From Catenaria anguillulae PL171 (Eukaryota; Blastocladiomycota; Blastocladiomycetes; Blastocladiales; Catenariaceae), in the NCBI GenBank assembly GCA_002102555.1, contig MCFL01000024.1, forward strand, positions 124,001 through 188,000: a stretch of DNA of 64,000 nt, in the 5' to 3' direction. Position 1 is the first letter of the stretch. Each line of letters begins with the position of its first letter. Positions 35,195-47,566 of the stretch are shown piece after piece. The notes under the pieces were generated by a model. That model was given only the letters and a program-made list of their open reading frames with translations, searched no databases and was not told the DNA's origin. The position numbers were made by a program, and so were the translations under genes.

Positions 35195-37666
35195 ATGCCA
35201 ACTGTCCTCAGCACCCTGCGACCGCAATCCGTCCTTGGCGTTGCCGCCTTTGCCCTGACGCTCTATGTCGGCTACGCGAAAAAGACCATGCGCCAACTGG
35301 GCGGCCCGCCCACGGCGCACGCCGGCCCCGCCAAGGTCGAAACCGACATCAAGGGCAAGCGCACAAAGTCATCCACCGGCCGCGTCGGCGTCAACGCGCG
35401 CTTCTTTGCCCAGATGAAGAAACTGCTGCCCATCATGATCCCCGGGCTGGCGTCCAAGGAGGCCGGCCTGCTTGCTGCGCTCTCTGTGATTCTGTTTGCC
35501 CGCACGTGGCTCGATGTGTGGTTCTCGGGCCTCAACTCGACCGTCGTCAAGAGTATCGTGTCGAGGAATCGCAAGGCGTTCATGGCCCATGCCGTCTCCG
35601 AGTTTGGCACAATGATGTGGATTCTGTCCGTGACCAACAATTCGCTCAAGTTGTGCATTTCCAACATTGCGCTTGCCTTCCGTAAGCGATTGACGAGGCA
35701 CGCCCACAACGAATACCTCAAGGGGCTCACGTACTACAAGGCGTCGACCGTGGACCAGCGGTTGCAAAACATTGACCAGCTGCTGACCCAGGACATTGAC
35801 AAGTTGTGTGATTCGGCGTCGCATTTGTTGGCCGATACGCTCAAGCCCGTGGTCGACATCATCTTGTTTGGCTACAAGTTGGGTCAAGCAATTGGCCCAG
35901 AGTCGCCGCTCTTCATGATTGGATACTTTATGATGAGCGGTGTCTTCCTTCGGTACATTTATTCTTTCAGGTTCCTCTATCCATAGTCGTACTGCAGATT
36001 CAACTCATTCGATTACGATCACGACCATAGCTCTCTCTCGCCACCATTCGGCCGCTACACGGCCGAATCAGCCAAACTCGAGGGCGATTTCCGTTTCACC
36101 CACTCGCGCATCATTGCCGCAGCCGAAGAAATCGGCTTCTTGGGCGGCGGCAACCGCGAAAAGCTGCTCGTCAACTCTGCATTTGACCGCATTCTCCGCC
36201 ACACGTCGCGCGTCATCAACCTCAAGTTTGCCAACGGCATCATCGATTCGGTTGCTGTCAAGTACCTTGCCACCATGCTGGCCTATTACTTGCTTGCGCG
36301 GCCCGTGTTTGACCCGACCCGCGCCACGGCGCACATGGGCGGGGTGTCGGCCGACCCCACAAAGATCATGTCGGATTACTCGCGCAACTCGAGCTACTTG
36401 GTCAACTTGTCGCAGGCCGTTGGCCGCGTCATTTTGGCGGGCCGCGACTTGACGCGGTTTGCTGGGTACACGTCGCGCGTCGCAGACTTGTTCGAAGTGC
36501 TTGAGGACATCAACCAGGGCAAGTATGAGGCCACTATGGTGTCGGGCAACGAGACCGAGGAAGGCGCCGGGCAAGCCGCCGTCAGCAAGAAGGTCACATC
36601 GTCCGACTTGCAGGGCGAGGTGATTACCAGCAAGGATGTCATTGAGTTTGTAAAAGTGCCCGTGGTCACGCCCAATGGTGATTGCCTCGTCAAGGAGCTG
36701 TCGTTCAGGGTCGAGGCGGGCCAGAACACGCTCATCACTGGTGTACGTTCTGTTGCATATGAGTGTGTGTGTGCGTTTCCTCGGTCGCTTTTTACTCACA
36801 TCGCCGCATGCTCCAACCGCAATGTCACAGCCCAACGGATGCGGCAAGTCGTCGCTCTTCCGTATCCTCGGTGACCTGTGGCCCGTGTTTGGCGGCAAAG
36901 TCACAAAGCCCAAGGCCGAGGAACTCTTCTTTGTGCCCCAAAAGCCCTACCTCGCTCTTGGCACTCTGCGTGACCAAATCACGTACCCGCACACACGCGA
37001 CCAAGCGGTTGCCCGTGGGTACGACGACGCAAAGTTGCTCGAACTGCTCGATGTCGTGCGTCTTGGGTATCTCGTGACCCGTGAGGGCGGGTTTGACGCT
37101 GTCCAGGATTGGGCTTCGTACGTCATTCTTTTGCTTTTGGTTTGTGCGCGTCCACACGAATGACCGTCAACTCACCGTTTTGGTTTGGGTATATACTTTA
37201 GGGCATTGTCTGGTGGTGAGCGTCAACGTCTGGCCATGGCCCGCTTGTTCTACAACAAGCCCAGTTTTGCCATTCTCGACGAGTGGTACGCTGTAATCAT
37301 TTCTGTCTCTCTAATTGCATCATCCCACGCAGTAAATACTTACTCGGCTCCTCTCATTTGAATCACAGCACATCGGCCGTGTCGGTAGACGTTGAAGGCA
37401 TCATGTACACGTACGCCCGCGAGGTCGGCATCACGCTCTTCACTGTGTCGCATCGCACCTCCCTCTTCAAGTACCACGAGTACCTGTTGCGGTTTGACGG
37501 CGAGGGCGGCTACGAGTTTACGCACCTGGATCATTCGGGCGACGTCAACCCGTTCCAGTTTGGCCACGGCAAGTCAAAGTATGCGGGTGACGACAAGAAG
37601 AAGGACAAGAAGAAGGGATCCAGGTCCGGGTCCGGGTCCGGGTCATCGTCGTCTGATAGCGAGTAG
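35195..37666 (+). CDS. Peroxisomal ABCD-type fatty acyl-CoA half-transporter
   Basis: ABC half-transporter of 712 residues, the ALDP/Pxa1-Pxa2 group that moves long-chain acyl-CoA into peroxisomes. Exons: 35195-35952, 36031-36742, 36831-37117, 37202-37285, 37369-37666 (2139 nt, intact). The membrane half has [40 protein letters not shown] and the [20 protein letters not shown] block typical of the family. The nucleotide half has Walker [30 protein letters not shown], signature [14 protein letters not shown], Walker B FAILDECTSA and the SHR switch histidine. The tail is a lysine then serine/glycine-rich low-complexity segment. Introns fall within ATP-site motifs. Whether it is the Pxa1 or Pxa2 orthologue cannot be told here; its dimer partner is not in the window. 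Confidence 0.94.
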
Positions 37667-38745
37667 GTGGAGTGGATGTCGGACTGACCAAGAGGCGAGA
37701 GGCGGGGGTGTGAGGCATTGGCAGGTGCTGCCTCTGTAGGTTTTGCTTCTATGTAAGTATATTGTCCCCTTGTATGTATGAAGTAAACTCAATTCGTTTT
37801 TGTCGCCCTTTTGCTCCGTCCATTTCGATGCCATTCGTTTGGCAACACGATGGACGACTTGATCAACGTTTGGCCGCTGAAAACAACGCTGGAACATAGA
37901 CCCCTCATCATGACATGACGATGACTTGAACTGAAAGTAATAATGATATGTACCATGTCACCTTCAGCATCAGCATCAAGAACTGCGCTTGCCGCGCCAC
38001 CGGCCAAACTCACCGCTCCGGTTCTATTTGCCATGATCATAATTGCCTTCACCTTCGCAATGTCGGACGTGGATGCCCGGCGGCCTGTCAAGTTTACCGC
38101 CCTTTTGGAACACACATTGCCACCATCGCTGCCACCGCCACCGGTGGAACTCTCTGCGGCGCATGTCACGACGGCTCTCGACGATGCGGGCTGCTTTCGG
38201 AGGAGACCATCAACAACCAAGCCGGACGCGACGGTGACGATGCTGGAGATTGACCTGCATGCTGATCGAATTGGTCAAATAGAGGATGCGGGTCAGGGCG
38301 ATTGGAGAACACGGGTGCTACCAAAGATTTGCACGTGGGTTGTCTCGGCTATGGATTTGCACCATGCCGTCGATTGCGAAGATGGCGAGAGCAGACCAGG
38401 AGGCGGAAACGGCGTGCGGGTAAGGACAGAATCGTCAACCAGTGTTGGATTCCTTGCTGACGACCGCCTCGGGATCCTCGTGAACACTGTAGATTTTCTC
38501 GGCCGCCATCTCAACCAACGATTACATGTCTACCGCCTTGGACAGCATTCGAATCTGTATCCGTACCTGATTCGCGTAGCGCTTCAATTGCCGTCTCCCC
38601 TCAATCATGACCTACAGCTTACCTCTGCGTGGCATGACCCTCCAACCTTCCACCCATCCGCCACCTGCTTCTCTCTCCGGTCATGGTCGGCCAACAGCCG
38701 GCTTATCTGTCGTGATTCACGGCACATGCGATCGCTTCCCGCCCG
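37667..38745. other. Region without a firm gene
   Basis: About 1.1 kb between the ABC transporter and the PIG-X-like gene. It carries overlapping open frames on both strands, of which the minus-strand one is listed separately as doubtful. Confidence 0.4.
37789..38606 (-). CDS. Doubtful minus-strand protein, unrecognised
   Basis: A possible gene reading from an ATG at about 38606 (MIEGRRQLKRYANQVRIQIR), through MAAEKIYSVHEDPEAVVSKE, then FAIDGMVQIHSRDNP, to an open stretch ending at 37789 with SGQTLIKSSIVLPNEWHRN. The parts look codon-biased and peptide-like but lie in different frames and I found no clean introns. A 276-residue plus-strand ORF (37943-38773) overlaps it and looks like a shadow. 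It may not be real. Confidence 0.25.
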
Positions 38746-39475
38746 ATGCCGGTACGCATTCAAGTCCCTGTAGTCCGCGAATTCTTCCCTGATCCGCCCA
38801 CGGAAACACCATTGTCACAGGTCCGGATCCAGCTTCATCCAGACCCAAAAGGTCCCTCACTCCACCCCACTCCCACGCTCCTCATTCTACCCGTGACTCA
38901 AGCCTACCCATGTGCCCTCCATCCTCTCGGAATCTCGTGATCCGATCCTGGCTACCACCGGGCGTTATAATGGACCCATATCAAATCGCGCTTCATTCCA
39001 ACTCACGCCCAGCAAATTGGTCCATTTACTCGTCGGCGCGTCTGCCCGACCTGGAGCATCCGGTCGAATCGCAATTTGCGACGCCGCACTTGATTGTTGC
39101 AAAGGTCCATGTTGATGCGCCCACCAATGTCACTCCAGGAGGCGGCAGAGAGTATGCTGTGCCGATTCCATTGCACACGCGGTATCAGCGGGCGTCGAGT
39201 TGGGTGTGGATGCAGAGGTCAATGTCGGTCCATTTCTTGTTTCGTGCCAAGACTACGGCGACGGATTCTTGATGCCGGGGATGGAAATGGATGTGCTTGG
39301 TGTCTCAAATGTCATTGGTGTCAAAGTACCGAGGGCGCTGAGGAGGATCGGGAGTGGGTGGTTAGGTGACGAGTGGAGTGGTTGTGGGAGGGTGGTCGCG
39401 GTTGTAGTTGCTGTGTGGGTGTGGGGGCCAGGGAGCGCAGTTGGCGCCGGTGAAACGAGGGAAAAGGTGGAGTGA
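38746..39475 (+). CDS. PIG-X/Pbn1-like subunit of GPI mannosyltransferase I
   Basis: ER membrane protein that, by family knowledge, stabilises the PIG-M/Gpi14 catalytic subunit adding the first mannose to GPI anchors. About 243 residues. Signatures: LPPGVIMDPYQIAL, a lumenal beta-rich middle, VDAPTNVTPGG, the PIG-X hallmark VPIPLHTRYQR, then GVELGVDAEVNVGPFLVSCQ, and a C-terminal hydrophobic stretch (VVAVVVAVWVWG) as the single membrane anchor. Frame breaks near 38905-38935 and at the GGG of 39191-39193 each need one base (732 nt). The start is uncertain; MPVRIQVPVVREFF is the first ATG of the first frame, and upstream frames could extend it. Confidence 0.6.
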
Positions 39476-39878
39476 AGGTGAGCTGGATTTGGTTTGTGGT
39501 GTATTGGACCACATGTGTACTACGTTATTGCTGAACCTGGTGGGGGGGGGGCATGCACGCTCAACTAGGCCGCATGGTGAGCCCCCACAGTTGCCATGTG
39601 AAGGAGTATTCAATGCATAATGCGTTTGCTCGATTCAACCGATATCGACACGGAAGACCAAGCCATGCGAACGCAAGAAGACAAAATGAAGCAGGCAGTT
39701 AATAAGTTGATTCATTGGTTTCAATGCTTTTCGCATCAGATTGGGCTCAAAACTAAAAATCGTACATCCAATTCCCAGGTCGTCATCAGCACTTGTGGTT
39801 TCCATAGTGGGTATGTATTGCGGACCATTCCAAACACAAACGGCGATTGCGACTACACATCTACTGAAAGTATTAATA
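39476..39878. other. Convergent intergenic region
   Basis: About 400 bp with a G9 run near 39542-39550. No supported gene. Confidence 0.5.
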
Positions 39879-42800
39879 TCAACTCGTAGTACTACCTCCC
39901 GCACCACTCGACTCGCCTTCATCTATAGGAACCGTCAACCCAACCTTGCGATCCACGCCCTCATTCTCACCACCGCCGCCGCCACCTTCACCTGGCCCAC
40001 TCTCACTCGACCCACCCACGGGCCGGCCCACCACCCTCCTGCGAATCACCACCAACAATTTTGGCTTAAACCCCTTCGCCAACATCTTCAAATCCACATT
40101 TTCCGCAAATCTCAGCTCGAGCACCTCGTCTCCCGGCGGAATCGTGACGAGCTCGCGCAATGCAAATTGGCCGGCACCCGTTGCTTCGTCAAGATCTTGG
40201 ATGGCGGTTGGACCCAGGTCCTCGTAGTCTGGCGCGCCGGCGACCGTGGGGCGTGCAAACATGGCCGGCACTCGTGTTGCTTCGGCGAATGAGGGCGGCG
40301 CCGGGCGAGTGGTTGGGTCGGTTGCCAGAATAGTTGCATCTTGATTGGACGTTGGCGGCGGTGGTGAAGAAGGTGGAGCTGACGCCGGATCGGACGTGGG
40401 AGTGACTGTTGGAGGGTGTTGAGCCGTCGATGAGCCTGCGGCAGAGAGACTTTCTAAGGGTGATGGCGGCAAGGGAGGCAGCTGCCGGTCGTCGTTTGAT
40501 GGCATGTCTGCTTGTGATGATGACGGCGCGGCCACCGACGGTTCAATTGACACTCGCAACGGCGATGGCTGTAAGCGCGCCTTTGTTTTTGTATCCTGCG
40601 TTGGAGGCGTGGGCATTGGAATCATGGACGACGACGAGAGCATGGCTTGAATCCTAGACTGGTTCCTCGTCCCTGAGGCTGGACCGTCGGACGCGTCTGC
40701 TCCCGCTCCTGTACCAGCCTCGTCGTTACCATCGGCGGCAGGCATTGGCTGCTGGTCTGTGTGCATGAGCAAGTCGGTGTATCGGAGCGCCGGCCCCGAG
40801 CGAACCTCGAGGGCATTGTCGAGAAACAGTTCATACATGACCTTGAGTTTGCGTTCGTCCGGAGAAATCTGAATTCACAAAGGTGGGGAATATGTGAGAC
40901 TGGGATCAGCCCGTACAATACGATAGGAAGGCAACGCACAAGACCCAAGTCGCGGATGTAGAACCTCAATCCTTGCACGGGATCGGACCTCAAGCCCAAT
41001 TTCGCCATTCGAATCGCCGCATACATATACTCGTTGACTTCGTTGACCTCTGCACTCGTCAGTGACGTGCTGGATTCGATGGGCCATCCACGAATTGTAA
41101 ACAGCGCCTTGGAGAACAAGCGCTGGACCACGACCGTTGCCAAATTGACGGCTAGCAGTACGGCCACAGGCACGCCATACATGATGGTAACTGGTACCTT
41201 GGGACCAAGATCCTGAGAATAACCAGTGTCACTCCTGCCAGACCCCAAGCACCAACCACGCTCACAAGACCTTGCCCCGCAGCGATCTGATACCGTTCCG
41301 GCTGAGCCTTTCCTGCGCCAGACACATACCGTGCAATCTTGTACACTGACCGCATTTGATGTGTGAAGAGCAACAAGACGGCAAACAGCGGCAGGTACAA
41401 TGACGCGCCAATGAGCACCAGCACAACGTCCCGTGTCAGCTCGATGGCTGCACGTAAAACGCAACGTTGCACAGGTTGAAGACGCCGGCCGTGGCAAGTA
41501 CGGCACCGACCACGGCGCCAATGATTGCGTTGCGAAGCCTCACCGCTGGCAGGGCTGACCCAAACGAGAACCACATGATGGCAAACCCGATGCCGCCGAG
41601 CACAAGCGCGCCAAGCGTCGTGTGGAAGATCCGTGTGAGAAGCGTGCGCGATTCGTTTGAGGAGTCGGTGGTTGTGCGGCCAGATGGCTTGCGGCGAATG
41701 TAGCCAGTGAATCCGGAAAAAGCGGCAACAATGCCCATGAGCAAAAAGTCAAAGAGGATGCGGGTGCCAAAGACGACCCGAAATCGCGCCGAGGAGACGA
41801 GTGAATGGACGGGTTGGAGCGGATGAGCCAATGTCGGCGACCAGATGGAGATGGATTCGGGAAGCTGGAAGAATTCCGGGTAGCAACCGTACCATGACGC
41901 TGTGAATGAACACATGAACAACAGTCCGTCCAAGCGAATCGCATTCGATGCCGTGTGGAACATCCGTATGCCGCAAACATACCGACAGGAATGTACAGGA
42001 GCGTCACGACAATCGGATACAGCCCAATCCCCAACCCAAACACGGCGCCAAACCACTTCTCGGCCGGGCGAAAAGGAAACTCGCTTGCTTTGATGGATGT
42101 CGGTGCATCCTTCAATGTCAGTCGCTCTGGCGCCACTCCCCACCACATTCCCACAACCACCAAGTAGACGACATTGGACACGGTTCGCAGCCCAAACCCG
42201 CATCCAACAATGAGTCCAACCACATTCGCCGTCCGAGAAAACGCAAACCGCCTGCCCACTCCCACACGATGAATGTCGGGCAAAAACTCTGGCCCCACGC
42301 ATCCATACCACATGCATCCGGGAACCAGCGTCAGCGTGTTGGCCACCGCATGCAAGCCGTACCCAGCGCCCGCCAACCCAAACACATACCCGACATACTT
42401 GTTCTTCCACTCTGGCGGCTCGCGCAACCAGCCTTCGGGCGCATGCGTCCACTTTGGCGCGCTCCCGAGATACATGCCCTTGACTGCCGTCAACAAGCAC
42501 AGCAGCACAAACCGGAGCCCAACGACGCAACCGCCAATCCCACCCAATACATGGCCCGTCCAGTGCTGGTACACGTACGCATCGTTGAGCGAATCCCGCA
42601 ATGGTGCGTCTTCGAGGTCGAAAAACCCTGGGTGTGCGCCGTTCCACAGGCCTCGCGCAAACACGACATAGAGCACGTCGAACACACGCTTGAGTCCAAA
42701 TGTAAGGCCGAACGTGGTTCCGAGGAGCTTTCCAAACAGAGTTCGCATTTCAGGCGCATATGATGCCGACAGGACGGGTGCAGGTGAGGTGGCAGCCGGC

Positions 42801-45141
42801 GGTGAGCTGGAGTGGGGGCGGGGAGATGTTGGTGAGTCAATCGAGGGCACAAGCAGTGGGGTTTCCACATTGGGCGATGGACCCGGCGTGACCGAGGTCA
42901 TATCGATCACGACATTTGGTGAGGAGGAGGGGACGGACATGGGGAGCTGCGTTTTGTTGGTGACGGCGGCGAGCCGGGAGGCGTTGTTGAAGGTTCCGCT
43001 CCAGCGGGTGTTGTTGACGGTGACGGCAGGGGCTGAATCAAGGCGTCGTTGCTCGTCAGAATGCCTCGCGGCGAAGCATGCAGGGCGTACATGCGCAGGT
43101 CCTCGGCCAAGAAGCCATCAGGAAAGCAAAGTTTGCCGGGAAGCGACCCGTGCCAAATGGCGGGAAAGATGACCGTGATGGCATTGAGAATGTTTCGGAA
43201 TCCTAGTTGTACAAGTACATGGTGAGTTTTTCCCGATGCATTGCACTGCGAGTAAACGAAAGAGTGAGCAGACCAATTCCCAGCGATACGACACTGCCAG
43301 CGCCAATCAAGACCTCTTGCCACTTGCTCACCATCACGCACTGTGCCGGTGGATCAAACAGCCCGTCACAGCAGTAAAACAAGCCAGGTTTCGCACCCTC
43401 CCAGGCGCCCGTCGTCAAATACTCGCACATAGCTCTGCGTTCTTGATGACCCACGCCAACCCTTTGCCCGACAAGTGTAATCCCAGCACAATGGTACTAT
43501 ACGTTGTGACGCCGCAAAACAAGAGCACATCGACAACGATGCGCCAGCCGATAAAGAGGCCTGGAATGCTCTTGAGCACGCGCCAGACATCCTGTTCGGG
43601 GAACGACATTGTGGTACCAAGGATGGTCTTGTCGCTGGCGAGCTGCAGCGCGGGAAATGCGCCAAACCATGCGCACCGACCGAGGGCGGACACCGAGTCG
43701 CATACCCACCGCCACCCGAAGACCAACCCAAACACAAAGGCGCCGGCCCGGCCAAAGATGTTCTGCCCAACATTGTCCTTGTATGCATCGGCATCCCCAG
43801 GCACCAGTCCATGTGCGCTCCTGACAGTGGGCACCACCCCGAACCACGCGCCGCGCAACACATACCAAGCGGCCAAGAGCACAGCAAACACGGAAATGCA
43901 AACGAGTTCGGCCCAGCACCGCCACCCGAGCACAAGCCAAAGATGCAGCCAAACACCTTGCCCGTGGGCGTCTTCATCTTGCGGCTCGGGTCGCCGAAAT
44001 CCACTTGCCGAAACTTGAAATGCGGCGACCACGCGCCATAGTATGCTGCGCCAACAACAACCGTGAGCAGGTTGGCAATGTTGAGAAGCCCCAGCCCGCC
44101 AATCCCAAGCGTGAGCGCCCAAGCGTCATTGCGATCCGATGCGACACACTGAGTGCGGGCGAACGTCATCGGCGTGCGTGATGGGAAATGGTACGCGTGC
44201 ATACTTGCCTCCGTCGCCCGACCTGGGGGATGCCACAAGCCCGTCGTCGCAGTGAATCTTTGGCGACAGACCGACAAATCCACCAAGAATGAAATACCCG
44301 AGCAACTTGCCGCCGCCAATCACGGTGCGATCCAGGACAATAAGCACGGCGCCGACATAAAAGCGAAGCCCGAGCCGCATCCGAGGACGAGCCCAAGCAC
44401 GCGCGAGATCCATGGCGATTCCAGTCGGATGCCGCGTGCACGGCAGCGACATGTATACATTTGCGCGTTTGGCGGCACGTTCAACCAGGTCGGGGAAGGG
44501 CCCAACCAGGCAAATGAAGGGGCGGTAAAGACAATGTTGAGCAGCGATCGCACGCCCAAGCCGGCGCCAACCACGCATGCAAGCACGGGCGACCATGCGT
44601 GGTGGTACGCAAAGTCGTTGCCGCCCGTCGGTGCTGCGCGCCGCATTCGTGGCTTGTCGAACATGCCGTCGACGAGGTGCACCCTGTCTGGCCATGGCCC
44701 GTACCACGCACATCGAAGCGCCGTGCAGGCAAGGTCGAGGTAGTTGCGAAGGCCAAGGCCGAGGCCAAAGAGCGTGCCAAACACGAGAAACAAGCTGCGT
44801 GTTGGAATCCAGACTTGGAAAGGGTGGCCCAGCACGACCGACTCGCGGGGCGCACCGAGCAGGCCGTCAAATAGGATCTGCTTGTCGAGAAAGGGGCCAT
44901 AGTACAGCGACTTGAAGAGCAGGTAGGCGAGCTGAGCGCCAATGATGCCGAGCGGGACGAGGATCGAGTTCCAAAGCAGGTTGAGGATGAGCTGCTTCCA
45001 GATGAGTTCGCGGGCGACATGGACGAGTGCTGCGGCACAGGGCTTGAGGACGTGGTTGTAGATGGCCGAGACGAGAAAAACGAGTGCGTCCTTGATGGGC
45101 CGCGTGATGGCCGTGAAAATGATGACGATGGGACTGGTCAT
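39879..45141 (-). CDS. Giant multi-pass membrane protein built from repeated Gly-rich units (unrecognised family)
   Basis: Probably one gene of about 1700 residues. Start MTSPIVIIFTAITRPIKDAL. It is made of about a dozen diverged units of 45-70 residues. Each has a Gly-rich hydrophobic stretch (FGLGLGLRNYLDL type), a second hydrophobic stretch ending in a W/Y-x-G turn and then P-x(3-5)-L/F-x-D. Turn examples: LYYGPFLDK, AWYGPWPDR, AWLGPSPTW, AYYGAWSPH, AWFGVVPTV, AWFGAFPAL, IWHGSLPGK, LWNGAHPGF, MYLGSAPKW, MWWGVAPER, SWYGCYPEF. An intron joins LSFTR to FRNILNAITV (about 43206-43253). A Ser/Pro linker lies at 42940-42760. The C-terminal 330 residues are soluble and proline-rich with LRFAENVDLKMLAKGFKPKL. 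Many frame breaks prevent an exact model; it could be two genes split at 42940. Confidence 0.6.
42101..42739 (-). repeat. Four consecutive Gly-rich membrane units (protein-level repeats)
   Basis: The clearest block of the repeats in the giant membrane protein, in one open frame: units at about 42739-42599 (LTFGLKRVFDVLYVVFARGL), 42550-42431 (GIGGCVVGLRFVLLCLLTAV), 42397-42272 (GAGYGLHAVANTLTLVPGCM) and 42223-42101 (GCGFGLRTVSNVVYLVVVGM). Each is followed by the W/Y-x-G-x-x-P turn. Spacing varies from 63 to 76 codons. Confidence 0.75.
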
Positions 45142-45419
45142 TTTGGTATGCGGGTTGGCGCGTCATTTGGATGCCGCGCATGGCCGCTGAATCAAGCGAA
45201 GTGGAAAGTATTCATGAGCAATGTAGCCGACGAGACTGGCACTGAGTAAGTATTGCCTTGAGTCGAGAGCGGCGCCCTCTGATGCGTCACGCAAAAGCAC
45301 TGCTAAAGTTTCTGCCGTATGTACGTTTTTGCTTTGTTCACAGCAGGTCCGTACGATGACCTGTTACAACACGGCCGCGTGCTCAGTGAATGACTCAAAC
45401 GAAAAACATTGCATACACA
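45142..45419. other. Intergenic region
   Basis: 278 bp between the carrier stop codon and the start of the giant membrane gene, both on the minus strand. No gene seen. Confidence 0.5.
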
Positions 45420-46653
45420 CTATGGCCAATACTTGCTCTGAACCTTCCTCAACTGCTCCAAAAACACAAACGTCAGGATTGTGTGTGGGCCGATCCGCAG
45501 GTAATGCGCCGTGAATCCCTTGCCAAACGCACGAATTCCTTCGCTCCTCCATGTTTTGGCTGCACAATCTAACGGTCCCGAGTAAAGCGCACCTGATCCA
45601 TCGGGCCGGACGCCTTGGTTGTACATGCGAGTCATGACCATGTCAAACGGGTTCATGGCAACCGCAACAAGGAAGCCAGTCAGCATGGATGCAGTGAAAT
45701 GCAGAGAGATGCCTTCGGAAAAGAGCGGACGCGGGTTTGGACCCGATGTATGGGTGGCAAGGAGCAAGTCCTTGATTGCGTCGTAAGATGAGAGCTGGAC
45801 GGCAGATCCAACTAGGATAGGCAATTGTGCGCATGTTCACCATCAGGAACGAAACATGCTGCGAGACACAGAACGGAAAAAAAAACGTACCGCCCGTTCG
45901 CATCATGCTCGCCGTACACCCTCGCCACAGTGCCTTGATTCCGCCCTCCTTGACCACCTCTGAGAAGGCATGCATCGTTCCGCGGTACCGATGCTGCGTG
46001 CCAACCCCCATCAGCCTTGGATCTGACGAATAACTTTGCATGCGGGTTTTGGTAAGGAACAGGGGCGATCCGAGCAAGGCGGCCGAAATGCCACATGTGA
46101 ATCCAGAGAGCACAGGAATGAACTTGAACTCTACATGTTCGACCCATGATGCTGGCGCTGGCGATCCACCAACCGCGTTGGCACTGGCTGCTGGTGCAAC
46201 GGTATGTAGCGCGGAAGTGAACATGCGCTTCACAGGTTCATAAAACCCCAAGCGGGTTCCGTTCATGAGCGCCTGGTACCAGTATGCCGGGATGAGGCCG
46301 CGCTGAAGCCCTCGGATTCCTTCGGCGCGGGCAATCACCATGAATGCATGTGGGGCGCTCTTGTAGATACGCGCGACGTTGCCAGATGCAGAGACGAGCT
46401 CGCCTTGTAGCTGAAGCCTGGTTTTGACCACCTCCATCTAAGTTACCGATACATTCGAATGCGCATTGGATTAGAACCCCATTTGGGCGGATCATTCAGT
46501 CGAGCATCCATTCGATGCGGGAACAAAACATACTGGGTTGGTTATGGTTGCCGACAGGCAAGCGGCGCCTGCGCCCGTGATGAAGCCTTTGAAGAGCGAG
46601 CGAGGTGGTGGTGCCGGAGTCGTAACTTGAATGGCGTCTGCTGTGTGTGCCAT
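45420..46653 (-). CDS. Mitochondrial carrier, Oac1/SLC25A34-35 group
   Basis: Inner-membrane solute carrier of 352 residues; exons 46653-46534, 46437-45891, 45811-45420 (1059 nt, intact). The three carrier signatures are present: TNP/MEVVKTRLQLQGEL (split by an intron), LGSPLFLTKTRMQSY, and MNPFDMVMTRMYNQG. The MYNQ after the third signature, KRGL-type ALQ/GLQRGLIPAYWYQALMNG and LRIGPHTILTFVFLEQLRK match the oxaloacetate/sulfate carrier Oac1 and its animal homologues SLC25A34/35. The likely substrates are therefore oxaloacetate, sulfate or related anions. The start is the ATG giving MAHTADAIQVTTP; an upstream in-frame ATG at 46830 would add about 60 residues. Confidence 0.9.
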
Positions 46654-47566
46654 GATGGTTGGTTGTGCGAGGGCGGTCGGTTGGTCGTTCTTTACAGCGA
46701 ACAGTTCGTCAATTCGGCCAGACAGAGGCCAGAGTTGGGATGTCGGGAAATCAAGCAAGTCTACTGCTGCTGTGCATGCATGGCTCCTGCATATTTGGCT
46801 GTCACATCGCGGGAGAGACAGCCCTTCCAAGACCGACTTGGAAATGATATCTCCTCATGAGACAGCTGAGGATTGAAGCAAAGAGTCGTGCTGCACGTGA
46901 CAGAATCGGTGGATCGGCGACCCTTGAAGAAGACGCGTCGACGGCCGAGGCACAGCCAAAAGGCGCCTCAACCAGGGCGAATTGCTAATCGTGCGTGCAT
47001 ATGTACCCCTGCTTCAGCCTTCAAGTTCGCCATTCCCAACTTGAAATCTGTCTCAAGTCGAAGTTGGAGCTGTAGGAAGGCACAGCAAAATAATCCATGC
47101 TGGATAGCTGGTATGTCTCACTATGTCGTGGTTGGCACCCAAATCAGACTTTCAACTGAAGGACATGATATGGATGACACATGAGTTGTCTCACATGTCT
47201 TTATTTATTTATTTCGAGATTCATAGCATGGCATGCATCTCCATTCATTTCTCATTTCAGAACGTTAACCGAGCAAGGAAGTGAACTCATCATGTGCCAG
47301 TGGCTATGTAAGTATTCTTTTTTACTTGCAATTGGCACGGATGCAGAGTCTGTCATTGATCAGCAGTCACGGTTTCCATTTTATTTCATGCGTGCACATT
47401 GCTGAGCCGATCGTGACATGCGAACGTCGGAACATCTTGCATCGCCGACGCCACACCGTCATCATCATCCCCAATCCGCGTCTTGAGATGAATTGAAAAT
47501 CCTCTCCTCGGATATTTCAACAACTCTTCGCACCGTATGCACCCATTGAAATAACAGAAATCCAAG
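46654..47566. other. Divergent intergenic region
   Basis: About 910 bp between divergent starts of the carrier and Lon genes. AT-richer in 47160-47400. No supported gene. Confidence 0.5.

Noticed and set aside
37943-38773. 276-residue plus-strand ORF as a gene
   Set aside because: Low-complexity and family-less, overlapping a better-looking minus-strand frame; likely a shadow.
42940-45141. Giant membrane gene ending at 42940 with a new gene starting at the ATG there
   Set aside because: Repeat units continue on both sides and upstream sequence in the same frame reads as linker; kept as an alternative only.
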